Assembly: GCA_045612185.1 (NCBI GenBank)
Contig: JAZKYO010000101.1
Coordinates: forward strand, 7,162 to 71,161
Reading direction: 5' to 3'
Length of the DNA stretch: 64,000 nucleotides
DNA from: RGIG8775 sp045612185
Lineage (GTDB): Bacteria > Bacillota > Clostridia > Oscillospirales > CAG-272
The position numbers and the translations under genes were made by a program. The notes beneath the pieces are model-generated. The model was given only the letters and a program-made list of their open reading frames with translations, made no database searches and had not been told where the DNA came from. How positions within the stretch are numbered: position 1 is the stretch's first letter; each line of letters opens with the position of its first letter. Positions 16,574 to 24,755 of the stretch are shown here, piece after piece.

Positions 16574-17113
16574 ATGGCAAGACTTAGAGATATGTATAAG
16601 GCCGAGGTTGCTCCCGCCCTTATGAAAAAGTTTGAGTATTCCAGCGTAATGCAGATTCCCAAGCTTGATAAGATCGTTATCAACGTTGGTGTAGGCGACG
16701 CTAAGGATAACTCCAAGGCTATTGATAGTGTTATCAATGACATTTCCCTTATCGCAGGTCAGAAGGCAGTTCCCACTTACGCAAAGAAGTCGGTAGCTAA
16801 CTTCAAGCTTCGTGAGGGTATGAAGATCGGTGTAAAGGTTACACTCAGAGGCGACAAGATGTACGAGTTTGTAGACAGACTCTTCAACTTCGCACTTCCC
16901 AGAGTTCGTGACTTTAAGGGTATCAACCCCAACGCATTCGACGGCAGAGGAAACTATGCGCTCGGTCTTAAAGAGCAGCTTATCTTCCCCGAAATCGAGT
17001 ACGATAAGGTAGAGAAGATCCGCGGTATGGACATTTGTTTCGTAACAACCGCAAACACCGACGAAGAAGCAAAAGAGCTCCTTACACTTATGGGCGCTCC
17101 CTTTGCTAACTGA
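16574..17113 (+). CDS. rplE: 50S ribosomal protein L5
   Basis: 179 residues with the L5 signatures (LDKIVINVGVGDAK, RDFKGINPNAFDGRGNYALGLKEQLIFPEI) and the C-terminal VTTANTDEEAKELL. L5 binds 5S rRNA and the P-site tRNA loop. Precedes rpsZ by 16 nt. Confidence 0.98.
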   Translation: MARLRDMYKAEVAPALMKKFEYSSVMQIPKLDKIVINVGVGDAKDNSKAIDSVINDISLIAGQKAVPTYAKKSVANFKLREGMKIGVKVTLRGDKMYEFVDRLFNFALPRVRDFKGINPNAFDGRGNYALGLKEQLIFPEIEYDKVEKIRGMDICFVTTANTDEEAKELLTLMGAPFAN

Positions 17114-17129
17114 TTGGAGGTAAGAAACG

Positions 17130-17315
17130 ATGGCAAAGAAAGCTATGATTTTGAAGCAGCAGAAAGAGCAGAAGTTCTCCACTCGTGAGTACAACAGATG
17201 CAAAATCTGTGGTCGTCCCCACGCTTATCTCCGTAAATTCGGTATCTGCCGTATTTGCTTCCGTGAATTGGCTTACAAGGGTCAGATTCCCGGAGTAAAG
17301 AAGGCAAGCTGGTAA
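17130..17315 (+). CDS. rpsZ: 30S ribosomal protein S14, zinc-binding type Z
   Basis: 61 residues, the short zinc-containing S14. CKICGRPH and CRICFRE give the four-Cys zinc site, and the KKASW end is typical. The short type is used under zinc-sufficient conditions. No paralogous zinc-free S14 is visible in the window. Confidence 0.97.
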   Translation: MAKKAMILKQQKEQKFSTREYNRCKICGRPHAYLRKFGICRICFRELAYKGQIPGVKKASW

Positions 17316-17481
17316 GATTGCTTGACGGCGTAAGCCGCAACAATAAACTTTTGGTCGAAAGACCGCTCCAACTATCAGAAGGAAGCCACGCGCCGCAAGG
17401 CGCAAGGCTTAACCGCTGATATGCCGCCGAGAAAATTTCGGCAGCAAGATTAAATTACTTGCATATAGGAGGATTAAAATT
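17316..17481 (+). other. Hairpin-rich spacer between rpsZ and rpsH
   Basis: 166 nt without a frame, holding a string of small hairpins: GACGGCGTAAGCCG-like at 17326, TGGTCGAAAGACCG at 17352, GCGCCGCAAGGCGC at 17390, and TGCCG...CGGCA at 17419-17446. The spacing within this operon is otherwise under 70 nt, so this could be an RNA-processing or S8-related control element. Confidence 0.45.
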
Positions 17482-17880
17482 ATGCAAATGTCAGACGTAA
17501 TTGCCGACATGCTCACACGAATCAGAAATGCTAATAACGCAAAGCATTCAACAGTTGACATTCCGGCGTCCAACATGAAGAAGTCCATCGCGGACATTCT
17601 CGTTGAAGAGGGTTATGTAAAGGGCTACCAGATCGTAGATAATGGTAACCAGGGTATCATCCGTATCACTCTTAAGTATATGGAAGGTAAGCAGAAGGTT
17701 ATCCGCGGTATCCGCCGTATCTCCAAGCCCGGTCTTCGTATCTATGCCGGATATGAGGATATGCCCAAGGTTATGAACGGCCTTGGCGTAGCAATCGTGT
17801 CAACATCCAAGGGTATCATGACAGACAAGAAAGCACGCAGCCTTAAGGTAGGCGGAGAAGTGCTTGCATTTGTTTGGTAA
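17482..17880 (+). CDS. rpsH: 30S ribosomal protein S8
   Basis: 132 residues; MQMSDVIADMLTRIRNANNA at the start and a C-terminal STSKGIMTDKKARSLKVGGE loop, both diagnostic. S8 is a primary 16S central-domain binder and represses the spc operon in some bacteria. It lies behind a long hairpin-rich spacer with GGAGG 9-10 nt upstream. Confidence 0.97.
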   Translation: MQMSDVIADMLTRIRNANNAKHSTVDIPASNMKKSIADILVEEGYVKGYQIVDNGNQGIIRITLKYMEGKQKVIRGIRRISKPGLRIYAGYEDMPKVMNGLGVAIVSTSKGIMTDKKARSLKVGGEVLAFVW

Positions 17881-17901
17881 TTTAGCGGGAGGTATAGAAA
17901 T

Positions 17902-18462
17902 ATGTCAAGAATTGGTAGAATGCCTATAGCTGTTCCCGCGAACGTGACCGTAACAATTGCCGACGGAAACGTCGTAACTGTTAAGGGTCCTCTCGGAACA
18001 CTTACAGAAACATTTAACAGTAACATGAAGATCGCTCTTGAGAACGGTGTGCTTACTGTTAGCCGTCCTAATGACGAGAAGGAAAACAAAAGCCTTCACG
18101 GTCTCAGCCGCGCGCTTCTTGCAAACATGGTTGAGGGTGTATCTAACGGCTACACAAAGACTCTCGAAATCGTTGGTGTAGGTTACAAGGTAGTAAAGCA
18201 GGGTAAGACACTTCAGCTCTTCCTTGGACACTCTCTTGTGAACGGTATTCCTCAGGAGCAGTTCTGCATCGCAGAGCCCGACGGAATAACCTTCGATGTT
18301 CCTAACCCCAACACAGTTGTAATCAAGGGTTACAACAAGCAGGCGGTCGGACAGATCGCAGCGGTAATCAGAGGCAAGAGACCTCCCGAACCCTATCATG
18401 GTAAGGGTGTTAAGTACTCTGATGAGTATATTCGCCGTAAGGCCGGTAAGACCGGTAAATAA
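17902..18462 (+). CDS. rplF: 50S ribosomal protein L6
   Basis: 186 residues, two L6 repeats: SRIGRMPIAVPANVTVTI start and the conserved GKRPPEPYHGKGVKYSDEYIRRKAGKTGK end. L6 lies near the factor-binding site on the 50S. 21 nt after rpsH. Confidence 0.98.
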   Translation: MSRIGRMPIAVPANVTVTIADGNVVTVKGPLGTLTETFNSNMKIALENGVLTVSRPNDEKENKSLHGLSRALLANMVEGVSNGYTKTLEIVGVGYKVVKQGKTLQLFLGHSLVNGIPQEQFCIAEPDGITFDVPNPNTVVIKGYNKQAVGQIAAVIRGKRPPEPYHGKGVKYSDEYIRRKAGKTGK

Positions 18463-18480
18463 TGAAAGGAGTGGACTCAA

Positions 18481-18840
18481 ATGGTTTCAAGAAAAGATAG
18501 TAATCTTGTACGTCTTAAGAGACACAAGAAGATCAGAGCTAAGATTTCCGGAACTGCAGAGCGTCCCCGTCTCGCTGTATATCGCTCTAACGCGAACATC
18601 AGCGCGCAGATCATTGACGACGTTGCAGGCGTAACATTGGTTTCCGCTTCCACTCTCGAGAAGGATTTCGAGGGTAACGGCGGTAACAAAGAGGCTGCAA
18701 AGATCATCGGTAAGAAGATTGCCGAGAGAGCAGCAGCAAAGGGTATCACCGAAGTCGTATTCGACAGAGGCGGCTATCTTTACCACGGACGTGTATCGGA
18801 GTTGGCTGACGGCGCTCGTGAGGGCGGCTTGAAGTTCTAA
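18481..18840 (+). CDS. rplR: 50S ribosomal protein L18
   Basis: 119 residues with RLKRHKKIRAKISGTAERPRLAVYRSN and VVFDRGGYLYHGRV, the 5S-rRNA-binding core. L18 joins L5 and 5S rRNA into the 50S central protuberance. Slightly Lys-poor N-terminus for the family, otherwise standard. Confidence 0.97.
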   Translation: MVSRKDSNLVRLKRHKKIRAKISGTAERPRLAVYRSNANISAQIIDDVAGVTLVSASTLEKDFEGNGGNKEAAKIIGKKIAERAAAKGITEVVFDRGGYLYHGRVSELADGAREGGLKF

Positions 18841-18916
18841 TCGAGCAATCGATTAGTCCGGTTTGTACACTGTTCAAATATACAGTATGTATTGAACATT
18901 ATTAAGGAGAAAAAAC

Positions 18917-19420
18917 ATGGCAAAAAAGTTTAATCCGGCAGAGCTTGATCTCAAAGAGCAGCTCGTTGCCCTTAACCGTGTTTCCAAGACCGTTAAAGGT
19001 GGTCGTATCGCAAGATTCGCAGCTATCATGGTAGTTGGTGATGAGAATGGTCACGTAGGTGTAGGACTTGGAAAGGCAGCCGAAGTACCCGAAGCAATCC
19101 GCAAGGGTATCGAGGATGCAAAGAAAAATATGATCGAAGTATCCCTCAAGGGTACAACAATTCCCCACGAAATTCTCGGTGAGTTTGGCGCAGGTAAGGT
19201 TCTTCTTAAGCCTGCTGCACCCGGTACCGGTATTATCGCGGGTGGTAAAGTAAGAGCAGTGCTTGAGCTTGCAGGTATCAAGAATATCCGTGCTAAGTGC
19301 CTTCGTTCCAACAACCCCACAAACGTTGTAAAGGCAACAATCGAGGGACTTCGCGCGCTTCGTACAGTTGAAGAGGTTGCGAAGATTCGTGATATCAGCG
19401 TAGAGCAGGTAAAAGGTTAA
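18917..19420 (+). CDS. rpsE: 30S ribosomal protein S5
   Basis: 167 residues. The double-stranded-RNA-binding domain VSKTVKGGRIARFAAIMVVGDENGHVG is split around the family motif, and the C-terminal GAGKVLLKPAAPGTGIIAGG fold follows. S5 lines the mRNA entry pore and affects decoding accuracy. A 76-nt spacer precedes it. Confidence 0.98.
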   Translation: MAKKFNPAELDLKEQLVALNRVSKTVKGGRIARFAAIMVVGDENGHVGVGLGKAAEVPEAIRKGIEDAKKNMIEVSLKGTTIPHEILGEFGAGKVLLKPAAPGTGIIAGGKVRAVLELAGIKNIRAKCLRSNNPTNVVKATIEGLRALRTVEEVAKIRDISVEQVKG

Positions 19421-19432
19421 GGAGGAAGCGAC

Positions 19433-19606
19433 ATGAAAAAGGTTACACTTATCAAGAGCCTTATCGGTTGCAAGCCTAACCAGATTGCCACTGCTAAGTC
19501 GCTCGGACTTAATAGACCCGGAGACAGCAACGTTCACAAGGATGACGCTGTTCTCGCAGGTAAAATCAAGGTGGTTTCTCACCTTGTAAAAGTAGAAAAC
19601 GTATAA
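19433..19606 (+). CDS. rpmD: 50S ribosomal protein L30
   Basis: 57 residues: MKKVTLIKSLIGCKPNQI, then TAKSLGL and the short beta-alpha-beta L30 fold, ending VSHLVKVENV. GGAGG lies 8 nt before the ATG at 19433. Small but complete; it fills the 198-nt gap between rpsE and rplO, where L30 is normally found. Confidence 0.95.
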   Translation: MKKVTLIKSLIGCKPNQIATAKSLGLNRPGDSNVHKDDAVLAGKIKVVSHLVKVENV

Positions 19607-19618
19607 GGAGGCGGCATA

Positions 19619-20059
19619 ATGAAACTTAATGAACTTTCACCCGCAGCAGGCTCTGCAAAGGCCGCTTGGCGTAAAGGTAGAGGCCCCGGATCCGGTAACG
19701 GAAAGACCGCAGGTAAGGGCCACAAGGGACAGAATGCTCGTTCCGGCGGCGGTGTAAGACCCGGCTTCGAGGGCGGACAGCTTCCTTTGTACAGAAAGCT
19801 TCCCAAGAGAGGCTTTACTAACATTTTCGCTACAAAGTATGCAATAGTTAACGTTGAGAAGCTTAACGCATTTGAGGACGGAGCTGTTGTAGATATCAAT
19901 GCACTTCTTGAGAAGAAGATCATCCGCAAGGAGCTTGATGGACTTAAGGTTCTCGGTGGCGGAGAGATCACCAAGAAATTAACTGTAAAGGCAGCAATCT
20001 TCTCTGCATCTGCAAAGGAAAAGATTGAGGCAGCAGGAGGAAAGGCTGAGGTGGTATAG
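19619..20059 (+). CDS. rplO: 50S ribosomal protein L15
   Basis: 146 residues. The Gly/Arg-rich extended N-terminus (GSAKAAWRKGRGPGSGNGKT, GHKGQNARSGGG) threads into 23S rRNA, and the C-terminal globular domain follows. Its last codons overlap the ribosome site for secY (stop 20059, secY ATG 20061). Confidence 0.97.
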   Translation: MKLNELSPAAGSAKAAWRKGRGPGSGNGKTAGKGHKGQNARSGGGVRPGFEGGQLPLYRKLPKRGFTNIFATKYAIVNVEKLNAFEDGAVVDINALLEKKIIRKELDGLKVLGGGEITKKLTVKAAIFSASAKEKIEAAGGKAEVV

Positions 20060-20060
20060 G

Positions 20061-21353
20061 ATGTTCCAGACGCTAAAAAATGCTTGGAAGGTTCAGGAAC
20101 TTAGAAATAAGCTCCTCTTCACATTGCTTATCGTCCTCCTGTATCGCTTGGGCGCTAACATTTTCGTTCCTTACGTAGACCGTACGGCAATCACCGCATT
20201 CTCGGATTCATTCTCGGGAATGTTCGATTACCTGGACTTTATGGCAGGTGGCGCTCTTTCTCAGGCGACATTGTTCGCTCTTTCGGTCAGCCCTTATATC
20301 ACGTCGTCCATCGTAGTACAGCTTCTTACCGTCGCTATTCCCAAGCTTGAGCAGTGGGCTAAGGACGGCGAGGCGGGACGCAAGAAGATCAACCTTTTGA
20401 CAAGAATCATCACGGTTGTTCTTGCTCTTGCTACCAGCTACGGTTATATGCAGCTTCTCGCGGCTAACAACTTCCTCGTAGCAGGAATCGGTTGGTTTGA
20501 AAAGCTTGTAATCGTTGCTTGTTTCTGCGCAGGTGCTTCCATAATCATGTGGTTGGCTGAAAAGATTAATGAAAAGGGTATCGGAAACGGTATTTCCATC
20601 ATCCTCTTCGCAAATATTATCGCGAGAGCTCCCGACCTTGTCGGAAACATTATCGGTATGATTACAAGTGATAGTTATCATATTGCGGTAGGTATTCTCC
20701 TTGCTGTTGTTTCGATAGCTATTACACTCGCGGTAGTTGTACTCGTCGTGCTTGTAACCAATTCGGAGAGAAGAATTCCGATTCAGTACGCAAAGAAGGT
20801 TGTCGGTCGTAAGATGTACGGCGGTCAGAACACTAACCTCCCCATCAAGATCAACATGGCGGGCGTTATGCCTATCATCTTTGCAAGCTCAATCGTTTCT
20901 ATCCCCGCAACTCTTGCGGCGTTCCTTCCCAAGAGCTGGACATGGCTTACATGGATAAACGACTTCTTAAGCTATGATTCGTGGATTTATCTCGTATTGA
21001 ATCTTATTCTTATCATAGCATTCTCCTACTTCTATATTATGATTTCGTTCAACCCCGTAGAGGTTGCAAACAATATCCAGACTAACGGCGGTTCGGTTCG
21101 CGGCGTGCGTCCCGGTAAGCCCACTGTTGATTTCATCAATAAGATACTCAGCCGTATCACGTTTGTTGGAGCTATTTTCCTTTGCTTCGTAGCAGGATTC
21201 CCCATGCTCATCAACATTCTGTTCGGTGGACAGTTTGCAGGTCTCGCGTTCGGTGGTAACTCCTTGCTCATTATTGTCGGTGTCGCACTTGAGACCGTAC
21301 GTGAGCTTGAAGCGCAGCTTACAATGCGTAACTACAAGGGATTTCTTGATTAA
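20061..21353 (+). CDS. secY: Preprotein translocase subunit SecY
   Basis: 430 residues, ten membrane helices of the SecYEG channel. Visible marks: N-terminal TLKNAWKVQELRNKLLFTL, the plug-region loop after TM1, GIGNGISIIL (TM4-5), the C5 loop RRIPIQYAKK that binds SecA/ribosome, and the family C-terminus VRELEAQLTMRNYKGFL. The start ATG is one base past the rplO stop. No secE or secG is in the window. Co-transcription with ribosomal genes is the usual arrangement. Confidence 0.98.
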   Translation: MFQTLKNAWKVQELRNKLLFTLLIVLLYRLGANIFVPYVDRTAITAFSDSFSGMFDYLDFMAGGALSQATLFALSVSPYITSSIVVQLLTVAIPKLEQWAKDGEAGRKKINLLTRIITVVLALATSYGYMQLLAANNFLVAGIGWFEKLVIVACFCAGASIIMWLAEKINEKGIGNGISIILFANIIARAPDLVGNIIGMITSDSYHIAVGILLAVVSIAITLAVVVLVVLVTNSERRIPIQYAKKVVGRKMYGGQNTNLPIKINMAGVMPIIFASSIVSIPATLAAFLPKSWTWLTWINDFLSYDSWIYLVLNLILIIAFSYFYIMISFNPVEVANNIQTNGGSVRGVRPGKPTVDFINKILSRITFVGAIFLCFVAGFPMLINILFGGQFAGLAFGGNSLLIIVGVALETVRELEAQLTMRNYKGFLD

Positions 21354-21381
21354 TTAATCGCCCCTTGTTTGGAGGAGAAGA

Positions 21382-22017
21382 ATGAATCTGATTTTGATGG
21401 GAGCGCCCGGTGCAGGAAAAGGCACTCAGGCGGAAAAAATTTCCGAAAAATGGAACGTACCAACTATTTCCACAGGAGACGTGCTTCGTGCCGCTATCCG
21501 TGAGGAAAGTGAGCTTGGAAAGGTTGCCGAAAAGTATATCAACGACGGTAACTTTGTTCCGGACGAAATTGTCATCGGAATTATAAAAGATTATCTTTCA
21601 TCCGAAAAGTGTAAGAACGGATTTATACTCGACGGCTTTCCTCGCTCAATAGCTCAGGCCCAAGCGCTTGACAGTATGGGCGTTAAGATTGACGCGGTGC
21701 TCAGCATTGAGGTCAATGATGAGACAATCGTGAAGAGAATGGGCGGACGTAGACTCTGCTCAGGCTGCGGTGTTTCTTATCACGTTGAGTATAGCCCTTC
21801 TAAAGTCGACGGTGTTTGCGATAAGTGCGGCAAGCCGCTCTATATCAGAGAGGACGACGCGCCGCAGACCGTGAAGAAAAGACTGGAAACCTATCACGCT
21901 CAGACAGAGCCGCTCAAAGAGTTTTACTCAAAGAAAGGTCTCTTGCTGACAGTGCATGGGCAGGATGCGATCGAACACACGACCGAGCTTGTTTATAAAG
22001 CACTTGAAAGGTTTTGA
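21382..22017 (+). CDS. adk: Adenylate kinase
   Basis: 211 residues, a long-type adenylate kinase (ATP + AMP to 2 ADP). P-loop GAPGAGKGTQ near residue 7, LDGFPRS AMP-binding loop, and a zinc-binding LID domain with Cys-x2-Cys (CSGCG) and later Cys-x2-Cys (CDKCG), followed by DDAPQTVKKRL. Between secY and map as in other Bacillota. Complete. Confidence 0.98.
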   Translation: MNLILMGAPGAGKGTQAEKISEKWNVPTISTGDVLRAAIREESELGKVAEKYINDGNFVPDEIVIGIIKDYLSSEKCKNGFILDGFPRSIAQAQALDSMGVKIDAVLSIEVNDETIVKRMGGRRLCSGCGVSYHVEYSPSKVDGVCDKCGKPLYIREDDAPQTVKKRLETYHAQTEPLKEFYSKKGLLLTVHGQDAIEHTTELVYKALERF

Positions 22018-22029
22018 GGCAGAAGCTAT

Positions 22030-22791
22030 ATGATACAGATTAAAAATCAACTTCAAATAGCGGCAATGAAGGAAGCGGGGCGTATTACAGGCGAGGCTTT
22101 GCTTGTGGCGCGAGAGCACGTTCGCGAGGGCATAAGTACCTTCGAACTCGATAAGATCATCAGAAATCATATCGAACGCTCGGGCGCAAAGCCCTCCTTC
22201 CTCGGCTATGCCGGATTTCCCGGCTCGGCGTGTATCAGTATAAACGATGAAGTTATCCACGGAATACCATCAAAAAAGCGTATTTTTACGGAGGGCGATA
22301 TCGTTAAGATAGACGTGGGAGCATTCTATAAGGGATTTCACGGAGACAGCGCGAGAACGATACCGGTTGGTAAGGTCAGCGAGGAGGCAATGCGCCTCAT
22401 AGAAGCTACTGAAAAAAGCTTTTGGGCGGGAATCGCCAAGGCTGAATCGGGAAATCGTATCGGAGATATCGGAAACGCGATAGAAAGCTGTGTCAATGAA
22501 TATGGATACAGCGTAGTAAAGCGATATATCGGACACGGAGTAGGCCGTGAGCTTCACGAGTCACCCGATGTACCGAATTACGGCACCCCCGGACGTGGAG
22601 TGAGACTGTGCAACGGCATGACATTGGCAATTGAGCCTATGGTAAATATAGGCGGTAGTGACGTAAAGGAAATGAACGACGGCTGGACTGTAAAGACCGC
22701 CGACGGTAGCCTTTCGGCACACTACGAAAACACAATTGCTATAACCGCCGAGGGCATTCTTGTTCTGACCGAGGTTGAACGCGGACTTTAA
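22030..22791 (+). CDS. map: Methionine aminopeptidase, type I
   Basis: 253 residues, type Ia pita-bread fold. Metal ligands are seen in order: Asp in KIDVGAFYKG, Asp in HGDSART, His in GHGVG, Glu in LAIEPM, Glu in HYENTIAIT; the substrate-contacting His is in VIHGIP. It removes the initiator Met from nascent proteins. 12 nt after adk. Confidence 0.98.
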   Translation: MIQIKNQLQIAAMKEAGRITGEALLVAREHVREGISTFELDKIIRNHIERSGAKPSFLGYAGFPGSACISINDEVIHGIPSKKRIFTEGDIVKIDVGAFYKGFHGDSARTIPVGKVSEEAMRLIEATEKSFWAGIAKAESGNRIGDIGNAIESCVNEYGYSVVKRYIGHGVGRELHESPDVPNYGTPGRGVRLCNGMTLAIEPMVNIGGSDVKEMNDGWTVKTADGSLSAHYENTIAITAEGILVLTEVERGL

Positions 22792-22811
22792 TTGAATGGA
22801 GGAAAAGAGTT

Positions 22812-23030
22812 TTGCCGAAGGATGACGTAATCGAGTTTGAAGGCGTGGTTGTTGAAGCAATGCCCAACGCGACCTTCAAAGTAAAGCTTCCCAATGACCA
22901 TGTGGTAAAAGCCCACATATCCGGAAAGCTTAGAATGAACTATATCAAAATATTGCCCGGTGATAAGGTAACGGTTGAGGTTTCGATATACGACCCCACC
23001 CAAGGCCGCATAACCTGGCGTGCAAAGTAA
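22812..23030 (+). CDS. infA: Translation initiation factor IF-1
   Basis: 72 residues, a single S1/OB fold that binds the 30S A site. It starts at a TTG at 22812 (PKDDVIEFEGVVVEAMPNATFKVKL follows), about 10 nt behind GGAGG; there is no in-frame ATG that would keep the conserved N-terminus. A TTG start suggests deliberately modest translation. Between map and rpmJ, standard order. Confidence 0.95.
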   Translation: MPKDDVIEFEGVVVEAMPNATFKVKLPNDHVVKAHISGKLRMNYIKILPGDKVTVEVSIYDPTQGRITWRAK

Positions 23031-23063
23031 TACCAATGCTAAAGAAAGGAATGGTATAATATA

Positions 23064-23177
23064 ATGAAAGTTAAACCTTCCGTAAAGAAGATTTGCGAGA
23101 AATGCAAAATCATCAAGAGAAAAGGTAAAGTAATGGTAATTTGCGAGAACCCCAAGCATAAGCAGAAGCAGGGCTAA
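23064..23177 (+). CDS. rpmJ: 50S ribosomal protein L36, zinc-binding form
   Basis: 37 residues, MKVKPSVKKICEKCKIIKRKG then VICENPKHKQKQG. Three Cys and a His (CEKC...C...H) make the zinc-form site. The ATG at 23064 follows AAAGGAAT. Very short; placed between infA and rpsM as usual. Confidence 0.95.
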   Translation: MKVKPSVKKICEKCKIIKRKGKVMVICENPKHKQKQG

Positions 23178-23210
23178 TCGCTACCATAAAACAGAGAGGA
23201 GAAACATTAA

Positions 23211-23579
23211 ATGGCTCGTATAGCAGGTGTTGATATTCCGAACGCTAAACGCGTAGAAATCGCTCTTACCTACATTTACGGTATCGGACGCAAGAGCGCA
23301 AATGATATTCTTGCAAAGACAGGAATAAATCCCGACACACGTGCGAAGGATCTCACAGAGGAAGAAGTTGCAAAGCTTCGTGACGAGATCGAAAACTCCT
23401 ACACAGTAGAGGGTGACCTTCGCAGAGACGTTGCGCTTAACATTAAGAGAATGGTCGAAATCAACTGTTACCGCGGTATCAGACACAGAAAAGGTCTTCC
23501 TGTAAGAGGACAGAGAACAAAGACCAACGCAAGAACCAGAAAGGGTCCTGCGAAGACCATCGCTAACAAGAAGAAATAA
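23211..23579 (+). CDS. rpsM: 30S ribosomal protein S13
   Basis: 122 residues; ARIAGVDIPNAKRVEIALTYIYGIG at the start with the basic extended tail GQRTKTNARTRKGPAKT, which touches P-site tRNA. It forms bridge B1a with 23S rRNA. Complete, 34 nt behind rpmJ with GGAGG. Confidence 0.98.
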   Translation: MARIAGVDIPNAKRVEIALTYIYGIGRKSANDILAKTGINPDTRAKDLTEEEVAKLRDEIENSYTVEGDLRRDVALNIKRMVEINCYRGIRHRKGLPVRGQRTKTNARTRKGPAKTIANKKK

Positions 23580-23594
23580 AGGAGGAGCATAAAA

Positions 23595-23990
23595 ATGGCA
23601 AAGGTTGCTAAGAAGGTAATCAAGAAGCGCCGCGAACGTAAAAATATAGAAAAGGGCGCAGCGCACATCAGTTCGACCTTCAACAATACAATAATCACCA
23701 TTACAGATGCTCAGGGAAATGCAATTTCATGGGCTTCGGCTGGTGAGCTCGGCTTTAAGGGTTCGAGAAAGTCTACTCCCTTCGCAGCACAGAGCGCAGC
23801 AGAGACTGCGGCAAAGGCGGCAATGGAGCATGGACTTAAGACAGTTGAAGTTTTCGTTAAGGGTCCCGGTTCGGGACGTGAATCGGCAATCCGTGCTCTT
23901 GAGACAGTAGGACTCCAGATCACAATGATCAAGGACGTAACTCCTATTCCTCACAACGGATGCAGACCGCCTAAGCGTAGACGCGTATAA
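23595..23990 (+). CDS. rpsK: 30S ribosomal protein S11
   Basis: 131 residues, the platform protein S11. AHISSTFNNTIITITD, GFKGSRKSTPFAAQ and the C-terminal PIPHNGCRPPKRRRV are diagnostic. The N-terminal Lys/Arg-rich tail is typical. 15 nt after rpsM. Confidence 0.98.
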   Translation: MAKVAKKVIKKRRERKNIEKGAAHISSTFNNTIITITDAQGNAISWASAGELGFKGSRKSTPFAAQSAAETAAKAAMEHGLKTVEVFVKGPGSGRESAIRALETVGLQITMIKDVTPIPHNGCRPPKRRRV

Positions 23991-24013
23991 TTAGAAACAG
24001 GAGGAATACGAAT

Positions 24014-24640
24014 ATGGCAAGATATGTCGGTCCCGCATGTAAACTCTGCCGCAGAGAAGGCGTAAAGCTTTACCTCAAGGGCGAGCGTTGCACATCGGGT
24101 AAGTGCGCACTTGACCGCAGAAACACAGCTCCCGGTCAGCATGGCGCAGGTAACAAGAAAATGAGAGAGTATGGAATGCAGCTTCGTGAGAAGCAGAAGA
24201 CCAAGAGATACTACGGTGTCCTTGAGAAGCAGTTCCACAACTACTTCGTAGAGGCAGAGCGCAAGGAAGGTATGACAGGTGAGAACCTTCTTACCCTTAT
24301 CGAGCGCAGACTTGATAACGTAGTATACAGAATGGGCATGGCAGAGAGCCGTAAGGAAGCACGTCAGCTTGTTCTTCACGAGCATTTCGAGCTTAACGGT
24401 AAGAAGGTAAGCATTCCTTCCATCATCGTTAAGGCAGGCGATGTAATTGCAGTTAGAGAGAACTTCCGCGGTTCTGAGAAGTGCAAGGCACTCGCAGAGG
24501 CTCTTAAGGATAAGACCGCTCCCAAGTGGCTTGACGTGAACAAGGATAATCTTACAGCAAAGGTTGTAGCACTTCCCGCAAGAGAAGATATCGACTTCCC
24601 CTTCGAGGAGCAGCTTATCGTCGAGCTTTATTCCAAGTAA
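24014..24640 (+). CDS. rpsD: 30S ribosomal protein S4, zinc-binding form
   Basis: 208 residues. The N-terminus carries the four-Cys zinc site CKLCRREG ... CTSGKC, followed by the S4 RNA-binding domain (LIERRLDNVVYRMGMA, ARQLVLHEHFELNGKKVSIPS). S4 nucleates 30S assembly. The zinc form, together with S14 Z and L36, shows a zinc-rich set of ribosomal proteins. A 115-nt spacer before rpoA follows. Confidence 0.98.
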   Translation: MARYVGPACKLCRREGVKLYLKGERCTSGKCALDRRNTAPGQHGAGNKKMREYGMQLREKQKTKRYYGVLEKQFHNYFVEAERKEGMTGENLLTLIERRLDNVVYRMGMAESRKEARQLVLHEHFELNGKKVSIPSIIVKAGDVIAVRENFRGSEKCKALAEALKDKTAPKWLDVNKDNLTAKVVALPAREDIDFPFEEQLIVELYSK

Positions 24641-24755
24641 TGCCGATATTGCAGGCGCATTTCGGCGTTGCTTAGTTCGGCGGTGTGCCTCAATATAGGT
24701 GTAACCCAAATCCCAAAGGTTTTAAACCCATTAATTTATAGGAGGATTATTTGGA
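24641..24755 (+). other. Spacer between rpsD and rpoA
   Basis: 115 nt without a coding frame; contains a GC-rich inverted segment (GCCGATATTGCAGGCGC...) and ends in GGAGG before rpoA. No promoter of good quality is seen; rpoA is likely read from the upstream transcript. Confidence 0.4.
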
